64,000 nucleotides of DNA from Leptofilum sp965223525 (GTDB lineage: Bacteria > Chloroflexota > Anaerolineae > Promineifilales > Promineifilaceae), in assembly GCF_965223525.1 (NCBI RefSeq), contig NZ_CBDCWX010000005.1, forward strand, positions 1,798,001 to 1,862,000, written 5' to 3'. Positions 49,223-59,431 of the stretch are shown piece after piece (the stretch's first letter is position 1; each line of letters opens with the position of its first letter). The notes below the pieces were generated by a model that saw only the letters and a list, made by a program, of their open reading frames with translations, searched no databases and was not told where the DNA came from. The position numbers and the translations under genes were made by a program.

Positions 49223-50668
49223 ATGACACAGTACGAACCCGTCATTGGCTTGGAAATTCATGCTGAGTTGATGACTGAATCGAAGATGTTTTCAAAAGCA
49301 AAAGTGGTGGATAGCGTGGAAGCTGCGCCGAATACGGCCGTTTCTCCCCTCTGCCTCGGTATGCCCGGTACGCTGCCCGTCATTAACCAAAAAGCCGTCG
49401 AGTACGCTTTGCGTGTGGCGCTGGCGCTGAACTGTGAGATCAACCACCACAACATCTTCGCCCGCAAAAATTACTTCTACCCCGATCTGCCCAAAGGCTA
49501 CCAAATTAGCCAGTATGAGCAGCCGCTGGGCGTCAATGGCTGGCTGGATATTGAACTGGAATCGGGCGAGACAAAGCGCATCGGCATTCGCCGTGTTCAC
49601 ATGGAAGAAGACACCGGCAAGCTCACCCACCAGGACGACGGTACCTCGCTGGTGGATTACAACCGAGCAGGCGTGCCGCTGCTGGAGATTGTGACGGAGC
49701 CAGACATTCGCTCTGGCGAGGAGGCGCGGGCCTACGCCATGAAGGTGCGCCAGATTTTGCGTTATCTGGGCGTGAACTCTGGCGACATGGAAAAAGGTGT
49801 CCTGCGCGTGGAGCCAAACATCAGCATCCGCCCGGTGGGCAGCCGCGAATTTGGCACGCGTACTGAGCTGAAAAACCTGAACAGCTTCCGGGTGTTGGCC
49901 GACGGCACGGCGTATGAGATTGAACGGCAAACGGCCGTTCTCCAATCTGGCGGCACAGTTATCCAGGAAACGCGCGGCTGGCACGAAGGCCGTCGTGAAA
50001 CGTTTAGCCAGCGCACCAAGGAAGAAGCAGAAGATTACCGCTACTTTCCAGAGCCAGACCTGCCGCCGCTGCATTTGGACGATGCCTGGATTGAAGAAGT
50101 GCGTACCAGCCTGCCGGAGTTGCCCGATGCCAAGATCGCCCGTTACCAAGCCAAGTATGGCTTATCGGATTATGATTCACGGGTTTTGGCTGAAGAGCGA
50201 GCGGTGGGGGAATGGTTTGATACGGCCGTTGCCGCAGGCGGCGCCCCAAAAGCAGTCGCCAACTGGATGATTAACGAACTATTCCGCCTGATGAACGAAG
50301 CCAAACTGGGCATTGATGCGATTCAGGTAACGCCAGCCGCCCTAGTGGAGCTAATTGGGCTAGTAGAAAAGCAAACCATCAACAACAACACTGCCAAAGA
50401 GGTGCTGGCCGAGATGTTCAGTAGCGGTGCGGCTCCCACCCAAATTGTGGAGGCCAAAGGGCTGGCCCAAATCTCTGATGATGCCGCCATCCAAGCCATC
50501 ATCGAGCAAATTTTGGACGACAACCCGGAGCAGGTGGCGCGCTACCTGGACGGGCAAACCAAGCTGCGTGGCTTCTTCATTGGCCAGGTAATGCGCCAAA
50601 CCAAAGGCAAAGCCAACCCCGGTTTGGTTAATAAACTGCTGGATGTGACTTTAAACGGCCGTCACTAA
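49223..50668 (+). CDS. gatB: Asp/Glu-tRNA amidotransferase subunit B
   Basis: A 481-residue GatB, which phosphorylates and amidates the tRNA-bound Asp or Glu using ammonia from GatA. EPVIGLEIHAELMTESKMFS opens the cradle domain, with NTAVSPLCLGMPGTLPVINQKAVEYA; NYFYPDLPKGYQISQYEQPL binds metal and ATP; VDYNRAGVPLLEIVTEPDI and DMEKGVLRVEPNISIR follow. The YqeY-like tail domain starts near residue 330 and ends with GQVMRQTKGKANPGLVNKLL, the tRNA-binding GatB-Yqey end. Length is standard. A purine-rich AGTAGGAAATAA precedes the ATG. Completes GatCAB together with genes at 40.9 and 41.9 kb. Confidence 0.97.
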   Translation: MTQYEPVIGLEIHAELMTESKMFSKAKVVDSVEAAPNTAVSPLCLGMPGTLPVINQKAVEYALRVALALNCEINHHNIFARKNYFYPDLPKGYQISQYEQPLGVNGWLDIELESGETKRIGIRRVHMEEDTGKLTHQDDGTSLVDYNRAGVPLLEIVTEPDIRSGEEARAYAMKVRQILRYLGVNSGDMEKGVLRVEPNISIRPVGSREFGTRTELKNLNSFRVLADGTAYEIERQTAVLQSGGTVIQETRGWHEGRRETFSQRTKEEAEDYRYFPEPDLPPLHLDDAWIEEVRTSLPELPDAKIARYQAKYGLSDYDSRVLAEERAVGEWFDTAVAAGGAPKAVANWMINELFRLMNEAKLGIDAIQVTPAALVELIGLVEKQTINNNTAKEVLAEMFSSGAAPTQIVEAKGLAQISDDAAIQAIIEQILDDNPEQVARYLDGQTKLRGFFIGQVMRQTKGKANPGLVNKLLDVTLNGRH

Positions 50669-51091
50669 CCGCCTATCACCATTCCTCGCTCAAAACTCAC
50701 GTTACGTAGCATAGATTTCAAAAGTCTCGTATCTCTCTGGCAAATAGCGAGACTACCTGCAAGACTTTTAAAATCTCTTCACTGGAAGTGCGTGACATCA
50801 GCGCATAATTCATATATCCCAGTCGCGGGACTATTTTCTTACCTGGTTTTCAGGGAGCCTTACGCTTTCTTCACGTCTCGCCAACCAGCATATGCTATGA
50901 TGATAGTATATAAAAATTGTATAAAGTAGCTTTGCCAGATGCGCCGAAAGTACCATTCTACTAGGGAATATGACCTTGTAGAATACAACTATTGGTCGGC
51001 TCTTGCGTCTGACCCCCTACCTGTTGCATGTTTATGTAAATCACAGAAGCTATTTTGTTGAAAACAGAACATAACACGGAGTAACAATCCG
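50669..51091 (+). promoter_or_regulatory. 423-base leader/promoter region of the GAF operon
   Basis: No gene is seen here. The region holds a perfect 7-bp stem AGTCTCG/CGAGACT (50723-50729 and 50748-50754), an AT-rich stretch with TATAAAA- and TATAAAG-like boxes near 50910-50935, and a small hairpin TTGTA-GAA-TACAA at 50976-50988. The Shine-Dalgarno GGAG (51078-51081) of the first GAF gene lies within CGGA-N7-TCCG, a 4-bp stem ending right at the ATG. No clear -35/-10 pair and no known riboswitch were recognised. The length and structure suggest a regulated promoter for the large sensory operon. Confidence 0.4.
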
Positions 51092-53551
51092 ATGACTGCC
51101 TCTCAACCGGAACAGCCCTCAAAACCGTCTGAAATGGTAACAAAACGGCAAAAACGTGCTGCCAACATTGCGTCGCTTTCGCTGTCGGTGGCTATGGGGC
51201 TTTCGGCCGTTTTTAACATATATGAATATTTATCGGGTATGGCTGAACTATTCCAGTTGGTGCTGATAAGTTTGCTGGCACTTTACAGCATTATTGGCTA
51301 TGGGTTTGTTCGCGCAAATAAAACGGTCAGAGGTATTCTGATCATCGTTATATCGCAGCTAGTAATTATTCCACTCTATATTTTGCAAATTCAGGGCATT
51401 GGCTTATTGGTGGGTGCTTTTGCCATCATTTTGCCCACAAGCGTGGCGAGCTTGGCGTTGCCTACCAAATATTTTCGACGCGTTCTGATAGCGGCCGTTT
51501 TTTCCACCATGTTCGCTATTATTGGCGATCTTTATTGGCCGTTTGAGCGTCAGGCAACGGCTCCCTCTACAATCAACCTCATTGCCATGGGAATTGTTGT
51601 TGTTGCCGTTCTGGTTATTGGGTTTATTCTCGCGCGAAATTTCACGACCTACTCACTAAATACAAAATTGATCGCAGGTACAACGGTTGTGGTTGCCATT
51701 GCAGTTATTGGCATTGGGGTTACGCTGAGTCAGTTGTCGAGCAGTGCTTTGGAGGAAAGAACAGGGCAAAATTTGCAAACGATTGCCCAGGCGCAGGCTT
51801 TGGCCGTGGGTGAACTTTTGTTCCGCGAAACGGCTACGCTGCGTACCCTGGCTCTGAATGAACCGCTTGTTCAGGCTGTACAGATGCAGAATGCACTTTA
51901 TGGCGAAAGTGAATCGGCCAATTTAGCCAATATTGAGGAGTTAGATATTCAGTGGCAAGGCGCAGAGGATGATGATGCTTTAATTACGGCCGTCTTGCAA
52001 AACAGCATCGCCACTGAATTATTACAGTACCAGGATGTTTTCCCCAATAATGTTGAGGTATTTCTGACGGATCAGTACGGTGCGCTTGTTGCCGCTACCA
52101 ACCGCACAACCGATTATTACCAGGCTGATGAAACCTGGTGGCAAGTGGCTTACAACGATGGACTGGGCGGCTTTTACATTGGCAACCCCGAATTTGATGA
52201 AAGCAGCGGCGTCAATGCTTTCAATATGGCCATTGCTATGCAAAATGAAACCAATGAAACCATTGGCGTATTACGCACAACGGTTCAGTTGAACGCGCTT
52301 GAAGATGTGCTGGCCTCTGCCCGCTTTGGTGAAACAGGTCGGGTTGATATTTATTCACCTGGGGAGTTTGAAATTGAGATAGAAGACGAACAGCTCGTGA
52401 TTGAAGAAGAAGGCATTCTAGCTGCGGATGTTTTATCTGAGGCGCAAGCATCACCATCAGGATATATCTTTATTTCTTATGACGAAGAAGCGAGCGTCTT
52501 AGCGACAGCACCGATCCAAACATTGACCCATGAACCTATTGTGGATGCGTTAAATTGGATTGTGGCAGTTCATCAAACCGAGGCAGAGGCGTTGGCTGGT
52601 GTGGAGGCGCAGCAGAGATTAAATATTTTGTTGGGTTTGGCTATGGTTCTGATTGCGGCAGGCTTAGCTTACACTTTAGGTCAGCGGCTTACAGCACCTA
52701 TTGTGGCCTTAACCAATGTTGCCCAGCAGGTTACAGGTGGAGACCTGACTGCACGAGCGGCCGTTCAATCGCAGGATGAAATTGGCACGCTGGCTGAAGC
52801 GTTCAACACAATGACCGCCCAAGTAAGTGATGCCATTGTCACCCTGGAGGATAGGGTGCAGGCCAGAACGCAAGCTCTGGAAACAAGCATTGATGTTGGG
52901 CGGCGTATTTCTACCGTGATGGAACCCCAACAGTTGGTTGTGGAAGTTGTGAACCAGGTGCGGCAGGCCTTTAACTATTACCATGCACATATTTATTTGC
53001 TAGACCATCAGGATAAAACGATTTTGCATATGGCCGGGGGCACAGGCACTGCGGGCCGAAAGATGTTAGACAAAGGGCATAAACTAAGCCTGGGGCAAGG
53101 GTTGGTTGGGCAAGCTGCTATAACGCAGACCCCTGTTTTGGTACCAGATGTTACGCAGGAAGCCAACTGGCTGCCGAATCCGCTGCTGCCAGATACCAAA
53201 TCTGAGATTGCCGTTCCCATTTTGAGTGGTAAGGAGCTTTTGGGTGTTTTGGATGTGCAGAACAATGTAAAAGATGGATTAAGCCAAACGGATGTTGATC
53301 TGCTTGAATTAATTGCTAGTCAGGTTGCTGTGGCGTTGCGAAATGCCACTTTGTACCAGGGTGTGCAAGAGCGTGCCAACCGGGAACTTCAGATTAACGA
53401 GATTAACCAGAAAATTTTGGGGACGATGAATGTTCAGCAGGCCATGCAGGTGGCGGTTCGTGAATTGGGCCAAATTGTAAATGCCAAACAGGTTCGCGTG
53501 CATCTTCAGGCTACTGAGAACAGCCGTAACCACCGAGGGAAAACCGAATGA
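51092..53551 (+). CDS. Membrane sensor: multi-TM, Cache-like, HAMP and GAF domains
   Basis: An 819-residue sensor. Residues 25-200 hold about six membrane segments; residues 205-505 form a large extracytoplasmic part with Cache-like features (LLFRETATLRTLALNEPLV, DETWWQVAYNDGLGGFYIG); another membrane helix at 509-530 leads to a HAMP linker (APIVALTNVAQQVTGGDL, 534-590), a coil and a GAF domain (about 595-755). The tail ends with INEINQKILGTMNVQQAMQVAVRELG, a fragment resembling the first helix and strand of another GAF domain. No kinase, cyclase or methyl-accepting domain follows, so the signal must pass to a partner. First of five coupled GAF genes (ATGA overlap with the next). Confidence 0.85.
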   Translation: MTASQPEQPSKPSEMVTKRQKRAANIASLSLSVAMGLSAVFNIYEYLSGMAELFQLVLISLLALYSIIGYGFVRANKTVRGILIIVISQLVIIPLYILQIQGIGLLVGAFAIILPTSVASLALPTKYFRRVLIAAVFSTMFAIIGDLYWPFERQATAPSTINLIAMGIVVVAVLVIGFILARNFTTYSLNTKLIAGTTVVVAIAVIGIGVTLSQLSSSALEERTGQNLQTIAQAQALAVGELLFRETATLRTLALNEPLVQAVQMQNALYGESESANLANIEELDIQWQGAEDDDALITAVLQNSIATELLQYQDVFPNNVEVFLTDQYGALVAATNRTTDYYQADETWWQVAYNDGLGGFYIGNPEFDESSGVNAFNMAIAMQNETNETIGVLRTTVQLNALEDVLASARFGETGRVDIYSPGEFEIEIEDEQLVIEEEGILAADVLSEAQASPSGYIFISYDEEASVLATAPIQTLTHEPIVDALNWIVAVHQTEAEALAGVEAQQRLNILLGLAMVLIAAGLAYTLGQRLTAPIVALTNVAQQVTGGDLTARAAVQSQDEIGTLAEAFNTMTAQVSDAIVTLEDRVQARTQALETSIDVGRRISTVMEPQQLVVEVVNQVRQAFNYYHAHIYLLDHQDKTILHMAGGTGTAGRKMLDKGHKLSLGQGLVGQAAITQTPVLVPDVTQEANWLPNPLLPDTKSEIAVPILSGKELLGVLDVQNNVKDGLSQTDVDLLELIASQVAVALRNATLYQGVQERANRELQINEINQKILGTMNVQQAMQVAVRELGQIVNAKQVRVHLQATENSRNHRGKTE

Positions 53552-54867
53552 TTCAATGGCTAAAACAAAACCTTTACCCAATTGAATACCAGGACGAGGA
53601 TTTAACCCGAAAATCCCGTTTGCTCAACATTGTTCTGGTCACCGTCAATACCGGGTTAACCTTGCTGCTGGTGCTACGCACCGTTGCTGATCTAACTTAC
53701 CTTACTTCAAGGACTGGGCTGATTCTTCTTGGGTTTATTGGTCTATTAACCGGTACCTTCATTTTGACCCGATTGCGGCGGCTGCAGCTCAGTATTTACA
53801 CGCTGGTGTTCATCTCTTGGTTTGCCATCACTTTACTGGCCTGGAATGCCGATGGCGTAAGAGACTCAGCCTTTTTAGCCTATTTCGCCGTTATTTTGGT
53901 GGCTAGCCTGTTGGCTGGCTGGCGTTTGGCCTTATTATTTGCCGGCCTCACTATTTTGTCTGGCTGGGGGAATGTTTATGCAGAATCGGTAGGGTGGATT
54001 CCTCCTCTCTCGTCAGATGCCTCATCATCAATAATGACTGATTACACTGTCATTTTGAGTATAAGCGGCGTTCTCATTTATTTGCTAATTAACAGTTTGC
54101 AGACGGCCGTAAAGAATGCACAGGAAAGTGAGCAAGCGTTGCAGCTTTTTAGCCAGCAGCTAGAAAAGAAAGTTCAAGACAGAACGCAAATTTTGGAAAC
54201 CAGTATCCAGATTGGACAAACCCTGACGGCCATTTTAAACCAAGAACTATTGGTAAACGAAGTGGTGAATCAAATTATCGCTGCGTTTGATTATTACTAT
54301 GTACAAATCTATTTGCTAGATGAGGCAAGCGGCCGTTTGTATGTGGCAGGTGGCACAGGTGAAGCCGGTGCACTACTAAAAGCGCAGGATCATGCGCTTG
54401 GCCGGGAGCAGGGGCTTGTGGGGCAAGCCGCCAGAGAAAACCGGGTTATTTTAGTGGCTGATACAGGTTCGGATACAAATTGGCTACCAAATCCACATTT
54501 GCCCAATACCAGATCAGAAATTGCGGTACCCATTACGGTGGAAAACCAGGTTTTAGGCGTCTTGGATGTGCAGCACGATGTTGTTGACGGCCTAGATGAG
54601 AATGATAGCTTGTTGCTCCAATCTGTGGCGGCACAGGTGGGCATTGCTTTGCGTAATGCGCGTTTATACGCTCAGGCCCAGCAGCGAGCAGAACAGGAAA
54701 GTGTGGTAAACGAGATCGGCCGTCAGATTCAGTCGGCTGCGAATGTGGAGATGGTTTTGGAAATTGCTGCCCGCGAATTGGGGCAGAAGCTGGGTGCGTC
54801 TCGTACCAGCATTGGGGTTGGCCGTGACTATGTTGGTAGCAACGGCCGTATGACAAAGAGATCCTGA
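53548..54867 (+). CDS. Membrane-anchored GAF protein
   Basis: A 439-residue protein. Residues 25-180 contain about six hydrophobic segments resembling a small multi-helix sensor (LLNIVLVTVNTGLTLLLVL, SIYTLVFISWFAITLLA, VILSISGVLIYLLI). A coiled coil (about 184-215) leads to one GAF domain (216-375) with HVNIYLL-like YVQIYLLDEASGRLYVAGGTG, WLPNPHLPNTRSEIAVPI and VLGVLDVQHD, followed by the same truncated-GAF tail as its neighbours (VNEIGRQIQSAANVEMVLEIAARELG). No output domain. Start overlaps the previous stop (ATGA) and the next gene begins one base after its stop (TGATATG). Probably assembles with the other GAF proteins in one membrane complex. Confidence 0.85.
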   Translation: MIQWLKQNLYPIEYQDEDLTRKSRLLNIVLVTVNTGLTLLLVLRTVADLTYLTSRTGLILLGFIGLLTGTFILTRLRRLQLSIYTLVFISWFAITLLAWNADGVRDSAFLAYFAVILVASLLAGWRLALLFAGLTILSGWGNVYAESVGWIPPLSSDASSSIMTDYTVILSISGVLIYLLINSLQTAVKNAQESEQALQLFSQQLEKKVQDRTQILETSIQIGQTLTAILNQELLVNEVVNQIIAAFDYYYVQIYLLDEASGRLYVAGGTGEAGALLKAQDHALGREQGLVGQAARENRVILVADTGSDTNWLPNPHLPNTRSEIAVPITVENQVLGVLDVQHDVVDGLDENDSLLLQSVAAQVGIALRNARLYAQAQQRAEQESVVNEIGRQIQSAANVEMVLEIAARELGQKLGASRTSIGVGRDYVGSNGRMTKRS

Positions 54868-54868
54868 T

Positions 54869-57800
54869 ATGAATATGCAAAATTATCAACCAGATGAATC
54901 TGACCAGATGAACGCCACCCAAATCAGTTGGTGGCAGCGACTGATTCAACCGCCTGCCAGCCTAACACACCTTACTGACCAACGACGTGCCCAACTGTTG
55001 TTTGGGTTGAGTTCGATATTTTTTGTAATGATTGTTTTTGGGGCAATATTTTCCGTATCAAAAGCTGTATTTGCAATAATGACTGTTGTTTCCTTTGTAA
55101 CGGTTTGGATAAGCCGCACACGCTATTATCAATTAGGTTCCAGCTTTATCGTTGCCGCATTAACCCTCCTCACTTTTTATCGCACTTTAAGCAATGCAGA
55201 TGCCCCCGCTTTTCTTGTTCCTTTTACTTTTCTGTTAGCCACGTTTTTATTGCCTTTTCGTTGGGCCACTATAGCTGTTTTGCTAAATATTGTTGGCATA
55301 TTTATGGTTCCCCTTACTGGCACAATAACCTTTAGCCAGCTATTACCAGCCGGGGGTACAGTAACTGTTATTGGACTCTTATTCATATTTACCACCGCTT
55401 TTAGAAACAACCTGGAACGAGATCGCTTGAAGGAAACACAAGAAGCGAATGCGGCTCTAGAAGAATTGCAAGCGCGTTTGAACGAACAAGTAGAAGAGCG
55501 CACGGCCGAATTAGCTATAGCTGCCGAAGTTGGGCATAGTTTGTCGCAAGTGAACGAATTAAATGCTTTACTAAACCAAGCCGCTGAGCTGATTCGTGAT
55601 CGGTTTCAGCTTTATCACGTAAATATTTATTTGGCCAATTTACAAACCCAAACATTGAGCTTGCGGGCCGGTAGTGGCCAAATTGGACAAATATTGTTGC
55701 AAAAGGGGCACACCTTGCTCATTGGCGTTGACTCTATTAACGGCAACGTGGCTCTCAGCAAAACACCCGTTATTGTGCCAGACACAAAGCAAAGCACTCT
55801 GTTTAAGCCAAACCGTTGGTTGCCAGAAACGCGCTCAGAAATGGCTGTGCCTTTGTTGGTGGGTAACCAACTTCTTGGTGTGTTAGATGTTCAGGCCAGC
55901 GAAGCAGGGGCGTTAACAGCCAGCAGATTGTCTGTTTTTGAAACGGTTGCCAGCCAACTAGCTATTGCCGTTGACAATGCAAATTTGTTTGCAGAAGTGA
56001 TCCAGGCGAAGGCTAGCTCAGACGCCTATTTGAGCAGGCTAACTCGTGAAGGGTGGGAAAATTACTTGGATGCTATCCAACGAAGCGAACAAGTTAGCGC
56101 AGTATATGACGTGCGGACTGAAAGCGTAGGGCAGGAAGCTGACGCCAATTTGCCACCGTCTGAGCAGGTTGAAGTGCCGCTGGTTGTTGCCAATGAACCT
56201 ATTGGGCTCATTCAGGTTGAAACGGCCGAAAGCCAACCCTGGACAGAAGAGATGAAAGCCTTGGTTGACAAAGTAGCAACCCAGGTGGCACAACAAGTTG
56301 AAAATTTGCGCTTGATTGATGAAGCACAAAAATATCGTTTGGAGGCAGAAACGGCCGTACAGCGCCTAACAGCAGAAGGGTGGGAAAACTACAAGGAACA
56401 AAAATCATTGCCCGCCTACATGTATGACAGCCAACAAGTTCATGAACTAGACACCGTTGCCGAGGCGGAAATGCTAGCCACAGTTCCGCTAACGGTGCGC
56501 GGCGAGACTATCGGGTTCCTTGAACTGGATGGCCTTGATGAAACATTAGACACGGCCTCGCAACAAATGTTTGAAGTTGTTGCCCAACAGCTTAGCAACC
56601 ATATTGATAACCTGCGCCTAACTGAAAGTTCACAAATGGCACGCGCCAATGCCGAACGACGGAATCAAGAGTTGGCGCTTATTAACCGCATGATGTCCTC
56701 TGTGACGGCATCATTTGATCTGGAAAACAATATGGACATTATTGCCCAGGAGCTGGCACAAGCCATTGATGTCTCTCATGTGGGCATTGCGCTTTTAACA
56801 GAAGATAAAAAACATCTCGAAGTTGTTACAGAACATCCTGGCCCAGCTACTGATGTCATTGGCACATTGATCCCTATCGAAGGCAATCCGCTGACCGAGC
56901 AGGCTATTGAGACAGGAAAATTTGCCATTGCCTATGATGCCCAAAACAATCCGTTGACAGCCCCAATTCACGACCTTATGCGCCAACGGGGGGTGCACAT
57001 GCTGGCCGTGCTGCCCATGATTATTGGCAACGACTTCTTTGGTACGGTTGGCTTCGATTTAACAGACCCCGACCGTACCATGAGCGAACAGCAGATGCGC
57101 TTGGCAGAAACTATTGTGTTCCAGGCGACTACTGTGGTGCAAAACGCTCGTTTGTTCAAACAAACAGAAGACGCACTGGCTGAAACCAACGAACAGGCGC
57201 GCCGCCTAGCCCTGCTCAATGAAATGAGTGACATTGTTTCACGACAATTATCGGTGGAAGACATTGTTGCCGTTGCAATGGCGAAGGTAACGAGCATCCT
57301 AAACGCCAAACGGATAAGCCTGCACTTGATTGATGACGATGATGAAACAATGCTGCGTGTTGTTGGCATTGCTGGGGAAGTTGCCGATGCGGGCTTGAAT
57401 GAACAAGTACCTATTGAAGATTCTCCAATGGGCAAAGCTTTAGAAACGCGGCAAATCGCGCAAGGGTATTTCCAAATTGAAGATGTCTCTTTTCCGGCGT
57501 TTTTTATACCAATGCTCATTGGCGAGAAGAAATATGGCACCTTTAATTTTGTCTTGATGGATAAAGACGGCCAGTTAAAGGAAAATGATCGCCAAATTAT
57601 TGTGCAGATTGCGGCCGTTCTATCTTCTGCATTTGAAAATCTACGGTTATTTGACCAAACACGGCAGCGTGCTGAACGTGAGCAGCTACTCAATAAGATT
57701 GTTACCCAGGTGGCTGCATCGCTGGATTTGCAACATTCGCTGCAAACCATTGTGGATGAAATGGTTGCCGCCTTAAATGTAGACCAAGTGCGCGTGGCGC

Positions 57801-59431
57801 TTATTCAACCGGATGGCAAGGAGTTACTGATTATTGCTGAGCATTATGATCCTAAAATGCCTTCGGCTGTTGGCAGGAGCCTGCCATTGGAAGGAAACGA
57901 ACTGTCTCTGGAAGTGATTGAAACACGGGAGATGGTTGTTATAGAGGATGCCCAAAACAACCCGCGCACGGCACCAGTCCATGAGATTTTCCGAGAACAG
58001 GGTATCGAAACATTTGTATTATTGCCGCTGGTTGTTAATGATGAGGTGCTGGGAACAATTGGCTTAGACATTTTAGATAGCCGGAAGTTTGACCCTGATA
58101 CTTTGCAATTGGCTGAAACCATTGTGTACCAAGCGGCCGTTGCCATTCAAAATGCACGCTTGTTTGAGCAGTCGCAGGCAGCGTTGGCAGAAACAGAAAC
58201 ATTATATTCTTACACCTCTCAGCTTAACACGGCCACCAACCTGGATGACGTGCTTGACTCAGCAGCGGCACCTGGGTTTCAGGTGGGTGCTGCTGATGCC
58301 CTACTGCTGGTGTACGACCAAGATACAGCAGGGCAGACACGGTATGGTCAATATGTGGCCTCATCCCCTAAAAATAGCGTACCGCTGGGCGAGAAGATTT
58401 CATTGCGAGACCAACCATATGCACGCCTTTGGCCTTCGGGCGGGAAGAATATCCTTTTTGTGGGAGATGTGACCAGTGATGAGCGGCTACGTGAAGCAGA
58501 TAAACAGCGGATTTTGGAGATGAAGTTCAATGCGCTGGCAATTATGTTTTTGTCTGTTGGCAATTTGCAGTTGGGGCAAATTTTAATTCGTTGGCACAAC
58601 AAGCAGACATTTACTCGTGCAGATGAGCGATTGTATAGTGCCATTGCCCAGCAGGCTTCGTCCGTTGTATACAATCGGCTGCTGTTCAACCAGACGGAAG
58701 AGGCTCTGTCTGAAACGGCCGCTCTTTACCAGGCCAGCGTTGATCTGAATGCAGCAGATACATATGAACAAGTGCTAGACGCCCTGCGCCAACATACTAT
58801 TCTGGGCCAGGGCAGCAGCGATATAAGCGTAAACTTGTTCAATCGCGTTTGGGAGCCAGGCGACATGCCCGAAACGGTGGACGTACTGGCACGCTGGAGT
58901 ACATTGCCAGCCAAATTGCCCAAGCAGTACCCGCTGTCTGCCTTCCCCGAGGCTGAAACTGTGCTTAAACCAGATGAATGGCTCATTTGTGCCGATGTAG
59001 CTACCGATGAGCGTATGGGTGAAAAAACCAGAGCCGTTCTTCTGAAGCGGTTCCAGGCAAAAAGCTTGCTTTATGTGCCGCTGGTAGTGGGTGGGCAATG
59101 GATCGGTTTCTTGGGGGGTATTTATTCGCAACCACGCGCGTTCCCGGAGGCACAGATTCGCCGGTTGAATGTGTTGGCGCGGCAGGCGGCCGTTTCTATT
59201 CAATCTTTGCACTTGCTGACCCAAACTCGCCGTCGAGCCGACCGAGAAGCGCTTATCAATAGCATCAACCAAAAGATTCAGGCGGCTCCGACGGTACAAT
59301 TTGCATTGCAAACGGCCGTAACCGAACTGAGCCAGGCACTCAAGCTTAAAAAAGCAGCTATTGAGTTGGTTAGCACATCCTCCGAAAATGGAAACGGCCG
59401 TGCAGACAACAATGGAAGCAAAAAATTATGA
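54869..59431 (+). CDS. Giant multi-GAF membrane protein, 1520 residues
   Basis: A 1520-residue sensor. Residues 35-175 hold about six membrane segments; a coil follows to 225. Then come a full GAF (about 240-375), two short GAF-like modules each starting RLTxEGWENY (388-480 and 498-582), and five more GAF domains (about 603-760, 782-925, 940-1095, 1112-1270 and 1285-1447), joined by coils of the NARLFxQTxxALAET type. The tail (1455-1500) is the truncated-GAF fragment INSINQKIQAAPTVQFALQTAV. Two of the GAF domains share DAQNNPxTAPIH, evidence of recent internal duplication. No catalytic output domain exists. GAF domains bind cyclic nucleotides, tetrapyrroles or other small ligands, or dimerise; no chromophore Cys was evident. 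Translationally coupled on both sides. Confidence 0.87.
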   Translation: MNMQNYQPDESDQMNATQISWWQRLIQPPASLTHLTDQRRAQLLFGLSSIFFVMIVFGAIFSVSKAVFAIMTVVSFVTVWISRTRYYQLGSSFIVAALTLLTFYRTLSNADAPAFLVPFTFLLATFLLPFRWATIAVLLNIVGIFMVPLTGTITFSQLLPAGGTVTVIGLLFIFTTAFRNNLERDRLKETQEANAALEELQARLNEQVEERTAELAIAAEVGHSLSQVNELNALLNQAAELIRDRFQLYHVNIYLANLQTQTLSLRAGSGQIGQILLQKGHTLLIGVDSINGNVALSKTPVIVPDTKQSTLFKPNRWLPETRSEMAVPLLVGNQLLGVLDVQASEAGALTASRLSVFETVASQLAIAVDNANLFAEVIQAKASSDAYLSRLTREGWENYLDAIQRSEQVSAVYDVRTESVGQEADANLPPSEQVEVPLVVANEPIGLIQVETAESQPWTEEMKALVDKVATQVAQQVENLRLIDEAQKYRLEAETAVQRLTAEGWENYKEQKSLPAYMYDSQQVHELDTVAEAEMLATVPLTVRGETIGFLELDGLDETLDTASQQMFEVVAQQLSNHIDNLRLTESSQMARANAERRNQELALINRMMSSVTASFDLENNMDIIAQELAQAIDVSHVGIALLTEDKKHLEVVTEHPGPATDVIGTLIPIEGNPLTEQAIETGKFAIAYDAQNNPLTAPIHDLMRQRGVHMLAVLPMIIGNDFFGTVGFDLTDPDRTMSEQQMRLAETIVFQATTVVQNARLFKQTEDALAETNEQARRLALLNEMSDIVSRQLSVEDIVAVAMAKVTSILNAKRISLHLIDDDDETMLRVVGIAGEVADAGLNEQVPIEDSPMGKALETRQIAQGYFQIEDVSFPAFFIPMLIGEKKYGTFNFVLMDKDGQLKENDRQIIVQIAAVLSSAFENLRLFDQTRQRAEREQLLNKIVTQVAASLDLQHSLQTIVDEMVAALNVDQVRVALIQPDGKELLIIAEHYDPKMPSAVGRSLPLEGNELSLEVIETREMVVIEDAQNNPRTAPVHEIFREQGIETFVLLPLVVNDEVLGTIGLDILDSRKFDPDTLQLAETIVYQAAVAIQNARLFEQSQAALAETETLYSYTSQLNTATNLDDVLDSAAAPGFQVGAADALLLVYDQDTAGQTRYGQYVASSPKNSVPLGEKISLRDQPYARLWPSGGKNILFVGDVTSDERLREADKQRILEMKFNALAIMFLSVGNLQLGQILIRWHNKQTFTRADERLYSAIAQQASSVVYNRLLFNQTEEALSETAALYQASVDLNAADTYEQVLDALRQHTILGQGSSDISVNLFNRVWEPGDMPETVDVLARWSTLPAKLPKQYPLSAFPEAETVLKPDEWLICADVATDERMGEKTRAVLLKRFQAKSLLYVPLVVGGQWIGFLGGIYSQPRAFPEAQIRRLNVLARQAAVSIQSLHLLTQTRRRADREALINSINQKIQAAPTVQFALQTAVTELSQALKLKKAAIELVSTSSENGNGRADNNGSKKL

